From JALNZU01 sp964463695 (GTDB taxonomy: Bacteria > Bacteroidota > Bacteroidia > Bacteroidales > F082): a stretch of DNA of 64,000 nt. The stretch is taken from NCBI GenBank assembly GCA_964463695.1, contig CAYXCZ010000012.1:1-64000 (forward strand), in the 5' to 3' direction. The translations under genes and the position numbers were made by a program. This document shows, one piece after another, positions 25,612 to 34,483 of the stretch. The notes below the pieces were generated by a model. That model was not told where the DNA came from. It searched no databases and worked only from the letters and a program-made list of their open reading frames with translations. The number at the start of each line of letters is the position of its first letter. Position 1 is the stretch's first letter.

Positions 25612-25887
25612 CTGATTTTGGAAACAGATGCAATAGCTTATCTGGCTTTTTTAAATTCGTGAATCTCCCATTACAGCGTAGGAAAAGGATTTTTTGATAG
25701 TATCAGGCTTACAAAACAGTTTATCCTGTATCCTGCGATGCAGAATTGATACTACGCTCTTTTGAAATGCCTGCGTAATAAGCTATAATTCACTAAAGTA
25801 TGCATCATCAGGTTAGCAACCATAGGTTAAAAGCTTCGTTACAATAATAAAAGCGATGAGAAGTGCTTTACACAAAATTGAATGATA
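25612..25887 (+). pseudogene. Possible decayed gene, family unknown
   Basis: One frame starting at 25612 reads as protein-like text (LILETDAIAYLAFLNS, then ISHYSVGKGFFDSIRLTKQ, YYALLKCLRNKL) but is broken by several in-frame stops at about 25660, 25747 and 25789. I recognise no family. The surrounding 25563-26012 has no intact gene. This may be chance, but it lies next to a clear gene relic and a MITE copy. Confidence 0.3.
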
Positions 25888-26012
25888 ATGCATATATTTA
25901 ACTGATAATCATTTGTTTATATGATTCGAAAACCAAAAGGGCTAATGCTAAAAAACTAAATAACCTCTTGTTTATGAAAACAACTCGCTTGTCCTTGATT
26001 TTTAACTGGAAT

Positions 26013-26226
26013 CACTGTTGTCCGGTAAAAATCTATTTCGTCCCTACGGGACTTTTTAGATAATCCGTATCATGCTTACTACCAATATTTTGTCCCTAAC
26101 GTGACAAGCCCCTTTAGGGGCAAAATATTAGTAGATCAAAAGCAACCCATGCATCTTTAAAGTCCCGTAGGGACGAAATATATCATGCATTATAGAATAG
26201 TTATGTGATTTTACCGGACAGTAGTG
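26013..26226. mobile_element. MITE-like element, copy 2 (214 bp)
   Basis: It has the same length, orientation and nearly the same sequence as the element at 17953-18166, with the same terminal inverted repeats and internal palindromes (here the inner stem CGTCCCTACGGGACTTT / AAAGTCCCGTAGGGACG pairs perfectly). The flanks AACTGGAAT (26004-26012) and AATTGGAAT (26227-26235) form a 9-bp target duplication with one mismatch, which shows that this copy transposed independently. It encodes no protein. The stretch from its end to 26532 holds no recognised gene. Confidence 0.88.
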
Positions 26227-26532
26227 AATTGGAATAATATTCAAAACACAACCTCGGCTCTAAACTTGAAAATGTAGACTCTTGTCAGCCCCTGAAAATA
26301 TTGCCATTTTGTACGTTAAAACTTTAATTGGTTAGTTTTATTTTTGCAATGTTATTTGTTTTGAAAATGAAAAACGCGAAAAATTAGAAGTGTGTATTCT
26401 GTTTGGTGAGAAGCAACCTCACTTAATTCTGACAAATTTATAGAATGCTTATCTTTATCGAATTTTAATTCGCAAATAATTTAAAATCAAATGATTAATT
26501 CAAAAAATGAATCGAAAATCAAAACCGTTATA

Positions 26533-26563
26533 TCCATAATTTATGGATTTTATGGTCCATAAA
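26533..26563. promoter_or_regulatory. Tandem overlapping palindromes, possible operator
   Basis: Two 15-bp perfect palindromes with a single central base lie back to back: TCCATAA-T-TTATGGA (26533-26547) and TTTATGG-T-CCATAAA (26549-26563). The second extends to about 11-bp arms with one bulge (GGATTTTATGG / CCATAAAAATCC). They sit directly before the ATG at 26576 and over an alternative ATG at 26543. They may be a repressor site or an mRNA hairpin; no regulator is adjacent. Confidence 0.55.
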
Positions 26564-26575
26564 AATCCAATTAAA

Positions 26576-26830
26576 ATGAGCAACGAGCGCGAAAAAAACG
26601 GACAATTTGCTAAAGGCCATCCCGGGTTTAAACCCGTTGGTGCTGTCAAACGAAAATCTAACCATGAACTTGAACGGCTCAGAGAAATATTCGACAAACT
26701 TTCACTGAATCTGGATCGCGAACGTCCCAATGTTGGTTTCTCGGGAACCATCGAATTGATGATGAAAATCACAAAAATTGTGACGCAGGATAATAAAAAG
26801 AGGAAGAAAAAACCTAAACCTCAATCTTAA
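26576..26830 (+). CDS. Small basic protein, DUF5681-like N-terminus
   Basis: I choose the ATG at 26576 (84 residues, MSNEREKNGQFAKGHPGFKP) because the upstream ATG at 26543 lies inside a palindrome and adds residues unlike the rest. The NGQFAKGHPGFKPVGAVKRK segment resembles the GxFxxGxxxNPxGRPK-type motif of DUF5681 proteins often found near phage terminases, but no phage genes are nearby. The rest is a charged helix and a Lys-rich tail (KKRKKKPKP), consistent with nucleic-acid binding (inference). It lies 12 nt before the epimerase gene. The function is unknown. Confidence 0.6.
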   Translation: MSNEREKNGQFAKGHPGFKPVGAVKRKSNHELERLREIFDKLSLNLDRERPNVGFSGTIELMMKITKIVTQDNKKRKKKPKPQS

Positions 26831-26842
26831 CCCCATCCTATA

Positions 26843-27766
26843 ATGAAAAAAATACTACTCACCGGTTCATCAGGCTTTGTTGGTTCTAATCTTTACGATC
26901 AAATGAACCAGGATTTTGATCTATATGGTTTGGATATAAGTAAGTCGGGTAAAATTCAGGAATCAAATCTTTATCGTTGGGATCAGATGGATGCGTTGCC
27001 AAAGGTAGATGTTATCATTCACTTGGCTGGAAAAGCGCATGATACGGCCAATACATCTAAATCAGAAGAGTATTTTGATGTAAATCTGGGACTAACAAAA
27101 AAGATATTTGATCATTTCTTAAATTCTGAGGCAACAAAGTTTATCTTTTTTAGCTCAGTAAAAGCAGTGGCTGATGAAGTTAAAGGAGTTCTGACCGAAA
27201 ATGATATTCCTGCTCCCAAAACTCCTTATGGGATGTCAAAACTCGCTGCTGAAAATTACATCCATTCAAAAGAAATACCACACGAAAAAAAAGTCTATAT
27301 ATTAAGGCCCTGCATGATTCACGGTCCCGGAAACAAAGGCAATTTAAATCTTTTATATAAATTGGTTTCAATGGGAATCCCCTGGCCTCTTGGTGCATTC
27401 GAAAACAAGCGTTCTTTCGCTTCAATTGATAACGTGGTCTTCATTTTAAAAGAGTTGCTCTCTAAGAATATTCCTTCAGGCACTTACAATATTGCTGATG
27501 ATCTGCCAATTTCAACCAATGAACTTATTCACCTGATGTCGGAAGAGTTGGGTAAGAAAACACGAATTTGGAATATTCCGACTTCTATAGTTCACTCAAT
27601 TTCTACTCTTGGCGATTGGCTTCATTTTCCCTTAAATAGTGAGCGACTCAAAAAGCTTACGGAAAACTATGTCGTGTCAAATACAAAAATTAAAGAGGCT
27701 CTGAACATTGTTTCTTTGCCTATCGAGGCGAAAGATGGCCTTATGAAAACATTAAAAAGCTTTTAG
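26843..27766 (+). CDS. NAD-dependent sugar epimerase/reductase (WbpV/WbpK-like)
   Basis: The 307-residue extended SDR has the NAD motif TGSSGFVGSNL (about 7-17), a catalytic Ser in FFSSVKAV (about 95), and YxxxK in PYGMSKLAAENYI (about 131-143). In P. aeruginosa, WbpV or WbpK reduces the 4-keto product of the WbpM dehydratase to UDP-QuiNAc or UDP-FucNAc, and WbpL then uses that sugar. Here the WbpL-like gene follows after 1 nt and a WbpM-like gene lies 3.7 kb further on, which supports this role (inference). Confidence 0.85.
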   Translation: MKKILLTGSSGFVGSNLYDQMNQDFDLYGLDISKSGKIQESNLYRWDQMDALPKVDVIIHLAGKAHDTANTSKSEEYFDVNLGLTKKIFDHFLNSEATKFIFFSSVKAVADEVKGVLTENDIPAPKTPYGMSKLAAENYIHSKEIPHEKKVYILRPCMIHGPGNKGNLNLLYKLVSMGIPWPLGAFENKRSFASIDNVVFILKELLSKNIPSGTYNIADDLPISTNELIHLMSEELGKKTRIWNIPTSIVHSISTLGDWLHFPLNSERLKKLTENYVVSNTKIKEALNIVSLPIEAKDGLMKTLKSF

Positions 27767-27767
27767 C

Positions 27768-28769
27768 ATGATTGTTAACTATATCATTTATTTTCTTGTT
27801 TTGATTGTTTCTATGCTAATCTATTTTAAGATTGCTCAATATTTTGATATTGTAGATTATCCTGTAGACCGAAGTTCACATGATCTTCCAACAATTCGGG
27901 GAGGCGGTATAATTTTTACGATTAGTGGATTGTTGTGGTTTTGGCACAGCAGTTTTACATCGCCTTATGCAATTGCAGGTCTGGTATTGATAAGCCTCAT
28001 TAGCTTTATTGATGATATCAAAAGTTTACCGGGAAGTGTGAGAATAATAATTCACTTTGTTTCAATTGCACTTTTGTTGTACGACTTTCTTTACCCGATG
28101 CACTGGTATCTGATTTTAGCATCATTTGTTCTTACTGGTGCATGGATCAATGCCTTTAATTTCATGGATGGTGTCAATGGCATCACAGCCTTTTATACAC
28201 TCGTTTCGCTTGGGTCAATCAGCCTTCTAAACAATGCCTCACGATTATTATCACCTTTTTTCGGGCAGGATTTTCCCGAAAACTGGGAATCTTTCTTGCC
28301 TGGAAGCCTTGTAGGTATTATTTTTTTAGGGGTTGGCGTTTTTGCATTTTACAATGCCAGGAAGAAAGCCAGAACTTTTGCAGGTGATGTTGGAAGTGTT
28401 TCAATGGCATTTCTCCTTTCCTGGATGATGCTGAGCCTTATTGAAAGTACCCGTTCACCTTTTTGGTTATTATTTTTTTCTGTTTATGGATTAGATACTT
28501 TTATAACTATATTAATTCGCATAAAAAGGAAGGAAAACATCTTTAAACCTCATCGTTTACATTTATATCAGTTGCTGGCTAACGAAAAAAAATGGCCACA
28601 TTTGAGAGTTGCTGTTATTTATGCGGTTACTCAATTAGTTATTAATATAGCTACGATAATTCTTTATTTCAAAGGCTATCTCAACTGGCCTATTTTCATT
28701 TTAATAATAGCCTTAATGCTATCGGGGTATCTTTTTGTAAGACAACGAATAGTTCTTTCTTTGATCTAA
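27768..28769 (+). CDS. Polyprenyl-phosphate sugar-1-phosphate transferase (MraY/WecA family, WbpL-like)
   Basis: This 333-residue polytopic membrane protein has about ten helices. Family motifs are DRSSHDLPTIRGGG (about 25-38), SFIDDIKSLPGSVR (about 83-95), NAFNFMDGVNGI (about 126-137) and the cytosolic KKARTFAGDVGSVSMAF (about 199-215) and HRLHLYQLL (about 264) segments. It transfers a HexNAc-1-P from a UDP sugar to undecaprenyl phosphate and so starts glycan assembly. The WbpL type prefers UDP-FucNAc/QuiNAc. It starts 1 nt after the epimerase stop, which suggests coupled translation. Confidence 0.92.
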   Translation: MIVNYIIYFLVLIVSMLIYFKIAQYFDIVDYPVDRSSHDLPTIRGGGIIFTISGLLWFWHSSFTSPYAIAGLVLISLISFIDDIKSLPGSVRIIIHFVSIALLLYDFLYPMHWYLILASFVLTGAWINAFNFMDGVNGITAFYTLVSLGSISLLNNASRLLSPFFGQDFPENWESFLPGSLVGIIFLGVGVFAFYNARKKARTFAGDVGSVSMAFLLSWMMLSLIESTRSPFWLLFFSVYGLDTFITILIRIKRKENIFKPHRLHLYQLLANEKKWPHLRVAVIYAVTQLVINIATIILYFKGYLNWPIFILIIALMLSGYLFVRQRIVLSLI

Positions 28770-28790
28770 GGCTATTGCTCTTTAAATAAA

Positions 28791-28817
28791 TGCATTGAAA
28801 AAAACCTATTCAATGCA
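28791..28817. terminator. Hairpin between convergent genes, candidate bidirectional terminator
   Basis: A perfect 9-bp stem TGCATTGAA (28791-28799) / TTCAATGCA (28809-28817) closes a 9-nt loop between the convergent WbpL-like and ligase genes. The T-rich flank is better for the minus strand (TTTATTTAAA) than for the plus strand. Confidence 0.5.
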
Positions 28818-28832
28818 ATTTCCCTTTGTCAT

Positions 28833-31316
28833 TTATCTTTTACAGAAGACATCATAATTTGATTTCCCATTTGGATCTCCAAGTCTCATCGAAGCTTCAT
28901 AGTCTTTGCATGCTTTCTCTGTATCTCCCAGTGCAGTATATGATATGCCTCTTAAATTAAGTAACTGTCCATCTGGTTCTTTAGCATTTAAATAGTCGGT
29001 AGCTTTTTCAATACTGGCATAATACTCTTTTAATTGATAGTATGAATATGCAATCATTCTAGATCCGTTTAAATCTAGTGGGACTAATTTCAGATACGAT
29101 TCAAAAGCTCTCACAGCTTCCCGGTGTTGTCCATTATTAAAAAATTCCATTGCTCTATTAAAATAATCAGCAAATGGTTCGACATTTTTTTTGTAATAAA
29201 GATATCTTTCTTGTTGATTGATAAGGCTATCATTTGAAAGGTGTATAAGTGCCTCCTGAATTATCGAGTAGGCCTTGTCTATCTGTCCAATACGGCTGTA
29301 AAATCCTGAACTGAAGAGCCATGCATTTGCCTCACCTTTTTGATTCTCAAGAAAGTGATCAATATAGGGAGGGATTTCACTGTCTCTTTTTTTCTGTTCA
29401 AGGGTAGTTAGTAATATGTGGAGGTTTCGGAAATAGTTTGGCTTTAATAAGTGCGCCTTCTCTGAGTAATATAAAGTGCTGTCCAAATTGCCCATACCAC
29501 TATATGCCATTGCCATAAAAAATTCTTTTCTGGCATCATAAGGGTTACTCATATCATCTTTTAAAAAAATAATCGTTTCTTTGAATTTCTTCTCTTCTAA
29601 AAGGTAACGGGCACAGATAGCCGGAATTGACTCTCCCCAAATGCTAATCTCAGGGATAAAAGGAAACTTACTAACGAACTTGGTGGAAGGTTCTTTAAGT
29701 GATCCTGCCATTATTTCTTGATAAACAATTCGTTGTAATTTTATTGATTGAAAATTTAGATATAGAGCATAAGAAATGCCAGTCATTATTAAGATCACAA
29801 ATAGTGAAATGGAAGTCGAAATTCTATGAGATTTCAAAATTCTTGGATTATCTTTTGCAATCATTTTATCCATCAAAACAGCGTCAATGTTTTCTTCAAC
29901 CTGATTTTGAGCTTTTTGATAAGTGGCTGCAGCGATTCCTGTAGAAACAAAGAGTATGAATAAAATAAGAATTTCAGGTCTGTCAGCAGGGAAATTAAAA
30001 AATGCGTCTACTGCATAAAAAGCCATCCCTACTGTTGAAAGAAATATGGCTTGAAATAAAAGAGAGTCGGGATCAAACTTGATGCGGTATTGCCGGATTA
30101 AATTCCAAAGTCCAAAAAGAAAGATGCTAAGGAAAAATAATCCTCCAATAATGCCTGCTTCCACCGTGTTTTCGATAAAATCATTATGAGCTTTATAAAG
30201 GTATATAAAACCTGCGTTTACTTGATTTTCATGTTTCAAAATGGCAATCTTCCAGTTGCCACTCCCAACTCCCAATATAGGCTTTTCTTTAATTAATTCG
30301 AAAGACCATCTCCAGGCGTTGAGTCTTAAGCCTGTTGATTTGTCATATTCACTAATGCTTGTAACTTGAGCAGCAACGCCTTGTGAGAATCTATCATCCG
30401 ACTTAGGATATAAGTTTTGTTGAATAAATGAAAATAACAAATAAGCTATTGCAATTGCAACAACATAAGAAGCTGCAGTGATTAACAGGTTTTTTTCTTT
30501 TTTATTGAAATAATTATAAAGAACAAAAGCTAAGAAGGCCAAGGATAAAACAAATAACCCTAAATAAAATGCACGGGTCGCCATGAAAAATGTTGCTAGC
30601 ACTGCAGCAGCAAGAGTCAACCAACCAAGTCGTTTTAGCCAATTGTTTTCAAATAAAAGTAACCAGATTGCAAAAGGGATTTTTACAAAAATCGAAGAGG
30701 CAAGGATGTTTTTGTTAGAATAAACAGTTTTTATGTCGGCAATTGAAGCGATCTCGCCATTTACAAATTTATTTATATAGTAGAATACTGAAACTGCATC
30801 AAAAATTAATAATCCGGTCATGATAATTATGACTGGTTTTATGAGTCTTAAATTATGAAGAAAAATAACGGAGACAATGTAGGTTGCTGAAAAGACTGTA
30901 AAAAGCTTCGAAAATTGCAAAACTGATTCTTTGAGATTAATTGCTTGTGTAAAAGAAAGAAGCGACATTATCAAAAAGCCAGAGTATGCTATACCTATGT
31001 TAGTTTTAAACAATTGTAGATAGGATGCAGGTTTCCTTTGAAGTTCTTTGTTTGTAATGAGAAAAATAAACGCGGCAAGATTAACAAATGAAAGTGTCAT
31101 AAACTTTGGTGCATTGGTATCCAAAGCCATCCAATTGGGAGTAAAAGTTGTTATAAGAATATAGGCCAGAAGTATCAACAGATATGGCAACTCAGAAACC
31201 TTGATTAGAGGGTTTGATAAGGTTTTAGTGCTGGCGCTTTTACTCTTAAAAGGCTCAGTCTTTTTAAAAGTAGTTGTTGGTTTATTGCTGGAATATTCTT
31301 TTTTACTCATTTTCAA
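28833..31316 (-). CDS. O-antigen ligase/polymerase family membrane protein with TPR domain
   Basis: The 827-residue protein has a basic cytosolic N-terminus (1-45), about twelve TM helices (50-465) and a Wzy_C/O-antigen ligase core. The large periplasmic loop includes GLRLNAWRWSFELIKEKPILGVGSGNW and the conserved KAHNDFIENTVEAGIIGGLFF (His, Asn/Asp typical of WaaL/PglL-type enzymes). Another TM near 500 and TPR-like helices (about 560-827, e.g. LLNLRGISYTALGDTEKACKDY) follow. It probably joins the finished glycan to lipid A core or protein; a polymerase role is less likely because export is of the ABC type. It runs opposite to the neighbouring cluster genes. Confidence 0.87.
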   Translation of the reverse strand: MKMSKKEYSSNKPTTTFKKTEPFKSKSASTKTLSNPLIKVSELPYLLILLAYILITTFTPNWMALDTNAPKFMTLSFVNLAAFIFLITNKELQRKPASYLQLFKTNIGIAYSGFLIMSLLSFTQAINLKESVLQFSKLFTVFSATYIVSVIFLHNLRLIKPVIIIMTGLLIFDAVSVFYYINKFVNGEIASIADIKTVYSNKNILASSIFVKIPFAIWLLLFENNWLKRLGWLTLAAAVLATFFMATRAFYLGLFVLSLAFLAFVLYNYFNKKEKNLLITAASYVVAIAIAYLLFSFIQQNLYPKSDDRFSQGVAAQVTSISEYDKSTGLRLNAWRWSFELIKEKPILGVGSGNWKIAILKHENQVNAGFIYLYKAHNDFIENTVEAGIIGGLFFLSIFLFGLWNLIRQYRIKFDPDSLLFQAIFLSTVGMAFYAVDAFFNFPADRPEILILFILFVSTGIAAATYQKAQNQVEENIDAVLMDKMIAKDNPRILKSHRISTSISLFVILIMTGISYALYLNFQSIKLQRIVYQEIMAGSLKEPSTKFVSKFPFIPEISIWGESIPAICARYLLEEKKFKETIIFLKDDMSNPYDARKEFFMAMAYSGMGNLDSTLYYSEKAHLLKPNYFRNLHILLTTLEQKKRDSEIPPYIDHFLENQKGEANAWLFSSGFYSRIGQIDKAYSIIQEALIHLSNDSLINQQERYLYYKKNVEPFADYFNRAMEFFNNGQHREAVRAFESYLKLVPLDLNGSRMIAYSYYQLKEYYASIEKATDYLNAKEPDGQLLNLRGISYTALGDTEKACKDYEASMRLGDPNGKSNYDVFCKR

Positions 31317-31406
31317 TAGTTTTAATTAATAGTGAGTTAAATGAATTCAAGAAAAAAGTTGAGATGGAATGCATTAACACACTATTATTATCGATTTTGT
31401 TTTTGT

Positions 31407-31414
31407 CAAAAATA
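31407..31414 (-). promoter_or_regulatory. Candidate -7 box for the ligase-like gene
   Basis: On the minus strand TATTTTTG fits TAnnTTTG, with a TTTG (31438-31441) 23 bp upstream. It lies about 90 nt from the ATG, in the 196-bp divergent region shared with the WbpM-like gene. Confidence 0.3.
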
Positions 31415-31512
31415 AAATTTATGTCAGCAAAGATAAACAAATTGTAATTTTAACCTTTCAAATAAGCTTTTTGATTTTCGGGTATCAGATTCTAAGTAAC
31501 ATCTAAATCAGC

Positions 31513-33441
31513 ATGAAACACTATTTCAGAGAATATTTGACAAAGCTCTACGAAATGTACTCATATCGGTTTTTGCCCCGGTGGTTAGTGCTGCTTTTTG
31601 ATTTAGCAGTTATCTTTTTTGCTTTTTATACTGCTTATGCCATTCGTTTAAATTTTCAACTTGAAGGCTTGAGCGTCGATAAAGAAACACCTCAGGCTAT
31701 TTTTGTAACACTTGTTTACCTCGCTTCTTTTCAGTGGTATCGGTCTTATTCGGGGATTATCCGGCATACCGGTCTTAATGATGCCTATCGTATTTTTCAG
31801 GCAACGGCTACGGCTTTTGTTTTTCTTTTCATCTTTGGGTTAGTTGCACGAGCTGGATTAATCAATGTTCCATGGACAAACTCTTTTGCTGCTTTACTAA
31901 TCCATTTTTTGCTTTCCTATTTTATCTTAATGGGTTTCAGGATCGTTGTTAAAACGGTCTTTTCACGTATGATTAGGTCGCCGCAAGAGCATCGTCAAAA
32001 TGTGATTATTTATGGTGCTGGCTCAACAGGTATCATAACACGCAATGCTTTAGTATCCGATCCGCGCACCAAATATGATATAATCGCTTTTGCGGATGAC
32101 AACCCCAACAAAGCAAATAAAATGATCGAGGGAGTCCCTGTTATGCTTCCATTGGAAGTCCTGAATATGGATTTTATCCGTAAGAATGAAGTTGGAATGA
32201 TGATCATAGCTTTGCAAAAGCTTGATCCAATACGAAAAGCTGAAATCATTGAATTGGCTATTGAGTTTGGATTAGAAGTGAAAGATATCCCTCCAATCGA
32301 ACGTTGGATCAATGGCCAGATAAATTCTACTCAATTGCGAGAAGTTCGTATTGAACAGCTTCTTGAAAGGGAGCAAATCAGTCTTCAAAAGGATCATATT
32401 GTCAAAGAGGTTTTTGGTAAAATAATAATGGTTACAGGAGCTGCTGGATCTATCGGAAGTGAAATAGTGCGTCAGCTGTTATCTTATCAACCTTCTAAGC
32501 TTTTAATGGTAGATCAGGCTGAATCAGCACTCTTTGACTTAATGTTTGACCTAAATGCAAACAAAGAATATAAAAAGAACATAGCCCTTGCATTTCCAAT
32601 TATAGCAGATGTAAATGACTTTGTAAGGATGAAGCGTCTTTTTGAATTGTATAAGCCTGAGATTGTTTTTCATGCTTCAGCATACAAGCACGTGCCTTTA
32701 ATGGAAGAAAATCCCTATGAGGCAATACTTGTAAATATTTTTGGGACTAAAACTGTCGCGGATCTTTCCTTGGAGTATGGAGTTCGGAAGTTTGTTATGG
32801 TAAGCACCGACAAAGCTGTTAATCCTACAAATGTTATGGGTGCTACCAAACGAATTGCTGAAATTTATACACAATCACTGTCCAATGACTCTACGCATTT
32901 CATAACAACTCGCTTTGGTAATGTGCTGGGATCCAGTGGGTCTGTAATACCGATTTTTAGAAAGCAAATAGAACAGGGAGGCCCAATTACACTAACACAT
33001 AAAGATATTATCCGTTATTTCATGACAATACCCGAAGCATGTAATCTCGTGCTCGAAGCTGGAGTGATGGGAAATGGCGGAGAGATTCTGGTCTTTGACA
33101 TGGGTAAACCGGTGAAAATTTATGATCTTGCAAAGAAAATGATACGCCTTTCAGGTTTTGAACCAGAAAAAGATATCAAAATAGTTGAAACAGGACTGAG
33201 ACCAGGCGAAAAACTCTTTGAAGAGCTGCTTACAGCTCATGAAAATACAATCCCAACCCATCATCCTAAAATATTAAGGGCAAGAATCCAAAAATTGGAC
33301 AAGATCGTAACAGATCGGTTTATTCATGAGATGGAACTTCTGTTAAAAGATGGAACAGATATGGATTTGGTGATGAAAATGAAAGATTTTTTACCAGAAT
33401 ATATCAGTAGCAATTCAAAATATGTAAAACTTGATAAGTAA
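31513..33441 (+). CDS. UDP-sugar 4,6-dehydratase, membrane-bound (WbpM/CapD type)
   Basis: The 642-residue protein has four N-terminal TM helices (about 20-145), a first Rossmann domain (VIIYGAGSTGI, about 164) and a catalytic SDR domain (VTGAAGSIGSEIV, about 306-318). The usual Tyr of the YxxxK pair is replaced by Met442 with Lys446 (VSTDKAVNPTNVMGATKR), the S-M-K arrangement known for WbpM-type UDP-GlcNAc C6 dehydratases. The product, UDP-4-keto-6-deoxy-GlcNAc, would feed the WbpV/K-like epimerase and WbpL-like transferase upstream. The full length of about 640 matches WbpM/CapD rather than short FlaA1/PglF forms. Confidence 0.93.
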   Translation: MKHYFREYLTKLYEMYSYRFLPRWLVLLFDLAVIFFAFYTAYAIRLNFQLEGLSVDKETPQAIFVTLVYLASFQWYRSYSGIIRHTGLNDAYRIFQATATAFVFLFIFGLVARAGLINVPWTNSFAALLIHFLLSYFILMGFRIVVKTVFSRMIRSPQEHRQNVIIYGAGSTGIITRNALVSDPRTKYDIIAFADDNPNKANKMIEGVPVMLPLEVLNMDFIRKNEVGMMIIALQKLDPIRKAEIIELAIEFGLEVKDIPPIERWINGQINSTQLREVRIEQLLEREQISLQKDHIVKEVFGKIIMVTGAAGSIGSEIVRQLLSYQPSKLLMVDQAESALFDLMFDLNANKEYKKNIALAFPIIADVNDFVRMKRLFELYKPEIVFHASAYKHVPLMEENPYEAILVNIFGTKTVADLSLEYGVRKFVMVSTDKAVNPTNVMGATKRIAEIYTQSLSNDSTHFITTRFGNVLGSSGSVIPIFRKQIEQGGPITLTHKDIIRYFMTIPEACNLVLEAGVMGNGGEILVFDMGKPVKIYDLAKKMIRLSGFEPEKDIKIVETGLRPGEKLFEELLTAHENTIPTHHPKILRARIQKLDKIVTDRFIHEMELLLKDGTDMDLVMKMKDFLPEYISSNSKYVKLDK

Positions 33442-33533
33442 TTTTTTTCTATTTTATATCTTAATTTCAGTACGATAAATCGCGAATTTGTTTATTGACT
33501 CTAAGATCGAAATTGAACTAACTCTTTCTTTCT

Positions 33534-34481
33534 ATGCAACAAATCCTGTTTATTGACACAGCACACCCTGTATTACAGCAACGTCTCGAAGTTATGGGTT
33601 TTAGCTGTGATTTTTTCCCATCGCACAGCTATGACGACTTTTTGGCTATTATTCATAACTACACTGGAATAGTTGTCAGAAGTAAAATTCCATTGGATGC
33701 GCCATTATTAAAAAAGGCAACCTCCCTTAGATTTATCGCCAGGGTAGGTGCTGGAATGGAAAACATTGATGAAAAAACCGCAAATGATTTAGGCATTGTC
33801 TGTTTGAATGCTCCCGAAGGAAATAGAAACGCAGTTGCTGAACATGCTATGGGCATGCTTCTTTCACTTTTGAATCATTTGACAAGAGTCGACGCTGAAG
33901 TGCGCCAGGGTATTTGGAAAAGAGCTGAAAACAGAGGCCATGAAATAAAACATAAAACAATATCTATCCTTGGTTATGGGAATACCGGTAGTTCGTTCGC
34001 TCAAAAACTTGCTGGTTTTGAAACCCATACATTGGCCTACGATAAGTACAAATCAGGTTTTTCAAATGCATTTGTGAAAGAGGCTACTATGGAACAGATT
34101 TTTGCTGAGACGGATATTCTCAGTTTACATCTTCCTCTGACAGATGAAACGAAATGGCTTGTTGATACGGCTTTTATCAAGCGTTTTGCTAAACCAATCT
34201 ATCTTATAAATACTGCAAGGGGTCAGATTGTTCGGACGAGTGACGTTATTGATGCCTTGAACGAAGGTAGAATTCTTGGAGCTTGTTTTGATGTTCTGGA
34301 GTATGAGAAGTTTTCGTTTGAAGATATACAATCTCAAACTTTGCCTGAAGCGTTTCAAACATTACTTAGGATGCCAAATGTCCTTTTAAGTCCGCACATT
34401 GCAGGTTGGACACATGAGTCTCATCTTAAAATGGCTGAGGTTCTTGCCGATAAGATTGAGAATCTGATAAATAAGAAGTAA
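33534..34481 (+). CDS. D-2-hydroxyacid dehydrogenase (phosphoglycerate-dehydrogenase-like)
   Basis: The 315-residue protein has the family layout: a substrate-binding domain with VVRSKIPLDAPLLKKA and FIARVGAGMENIDEKTA (catalytic Arg about 73), an NAD domain with ISILGYGNTGSSFAQKL (about 143-159), then LINTARGQIVRTSDVIDAL and the catalytic His in LLSPHIAGWTHESH (about 288). It could be SerA of serine synthesis, but no serB or serC is adjacent, and glycerate or other D-2-hydroxyacids remain possible substrates. It lies just after the polysaccharide locus and is followed by a strong bidirectional terminator. Confidence 0.88.
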   Translation: MQQILFIDTAHPVLQQRLEVMGFSCDFFPSHSYDDFLAIIHNYTGIVVRSKIPLDAPLLKKATSLRFIARVGAGMENIDEKTANDLGIVCLNAPEGNRNAVAEHAMGMLLSLLNHLTRVDAEVRQGIWKRAENRGHEIKHKTISILGYGNTGSSFAQKLAGFETHTLAYDKYKSGFSNAFVKEATMEQIFAETDILSLHLPLTDETKWLVDTAFIKRFAKPIYLINTARGQIVRTSDVIDALNEGRILGACFDVLEYEKFSFEDIQSQTLPEAFQTLLRMPNVLLSPHIAGWTHESHLKMAEVLADKIENLINKK

Positions 34482-34483
34482 AA

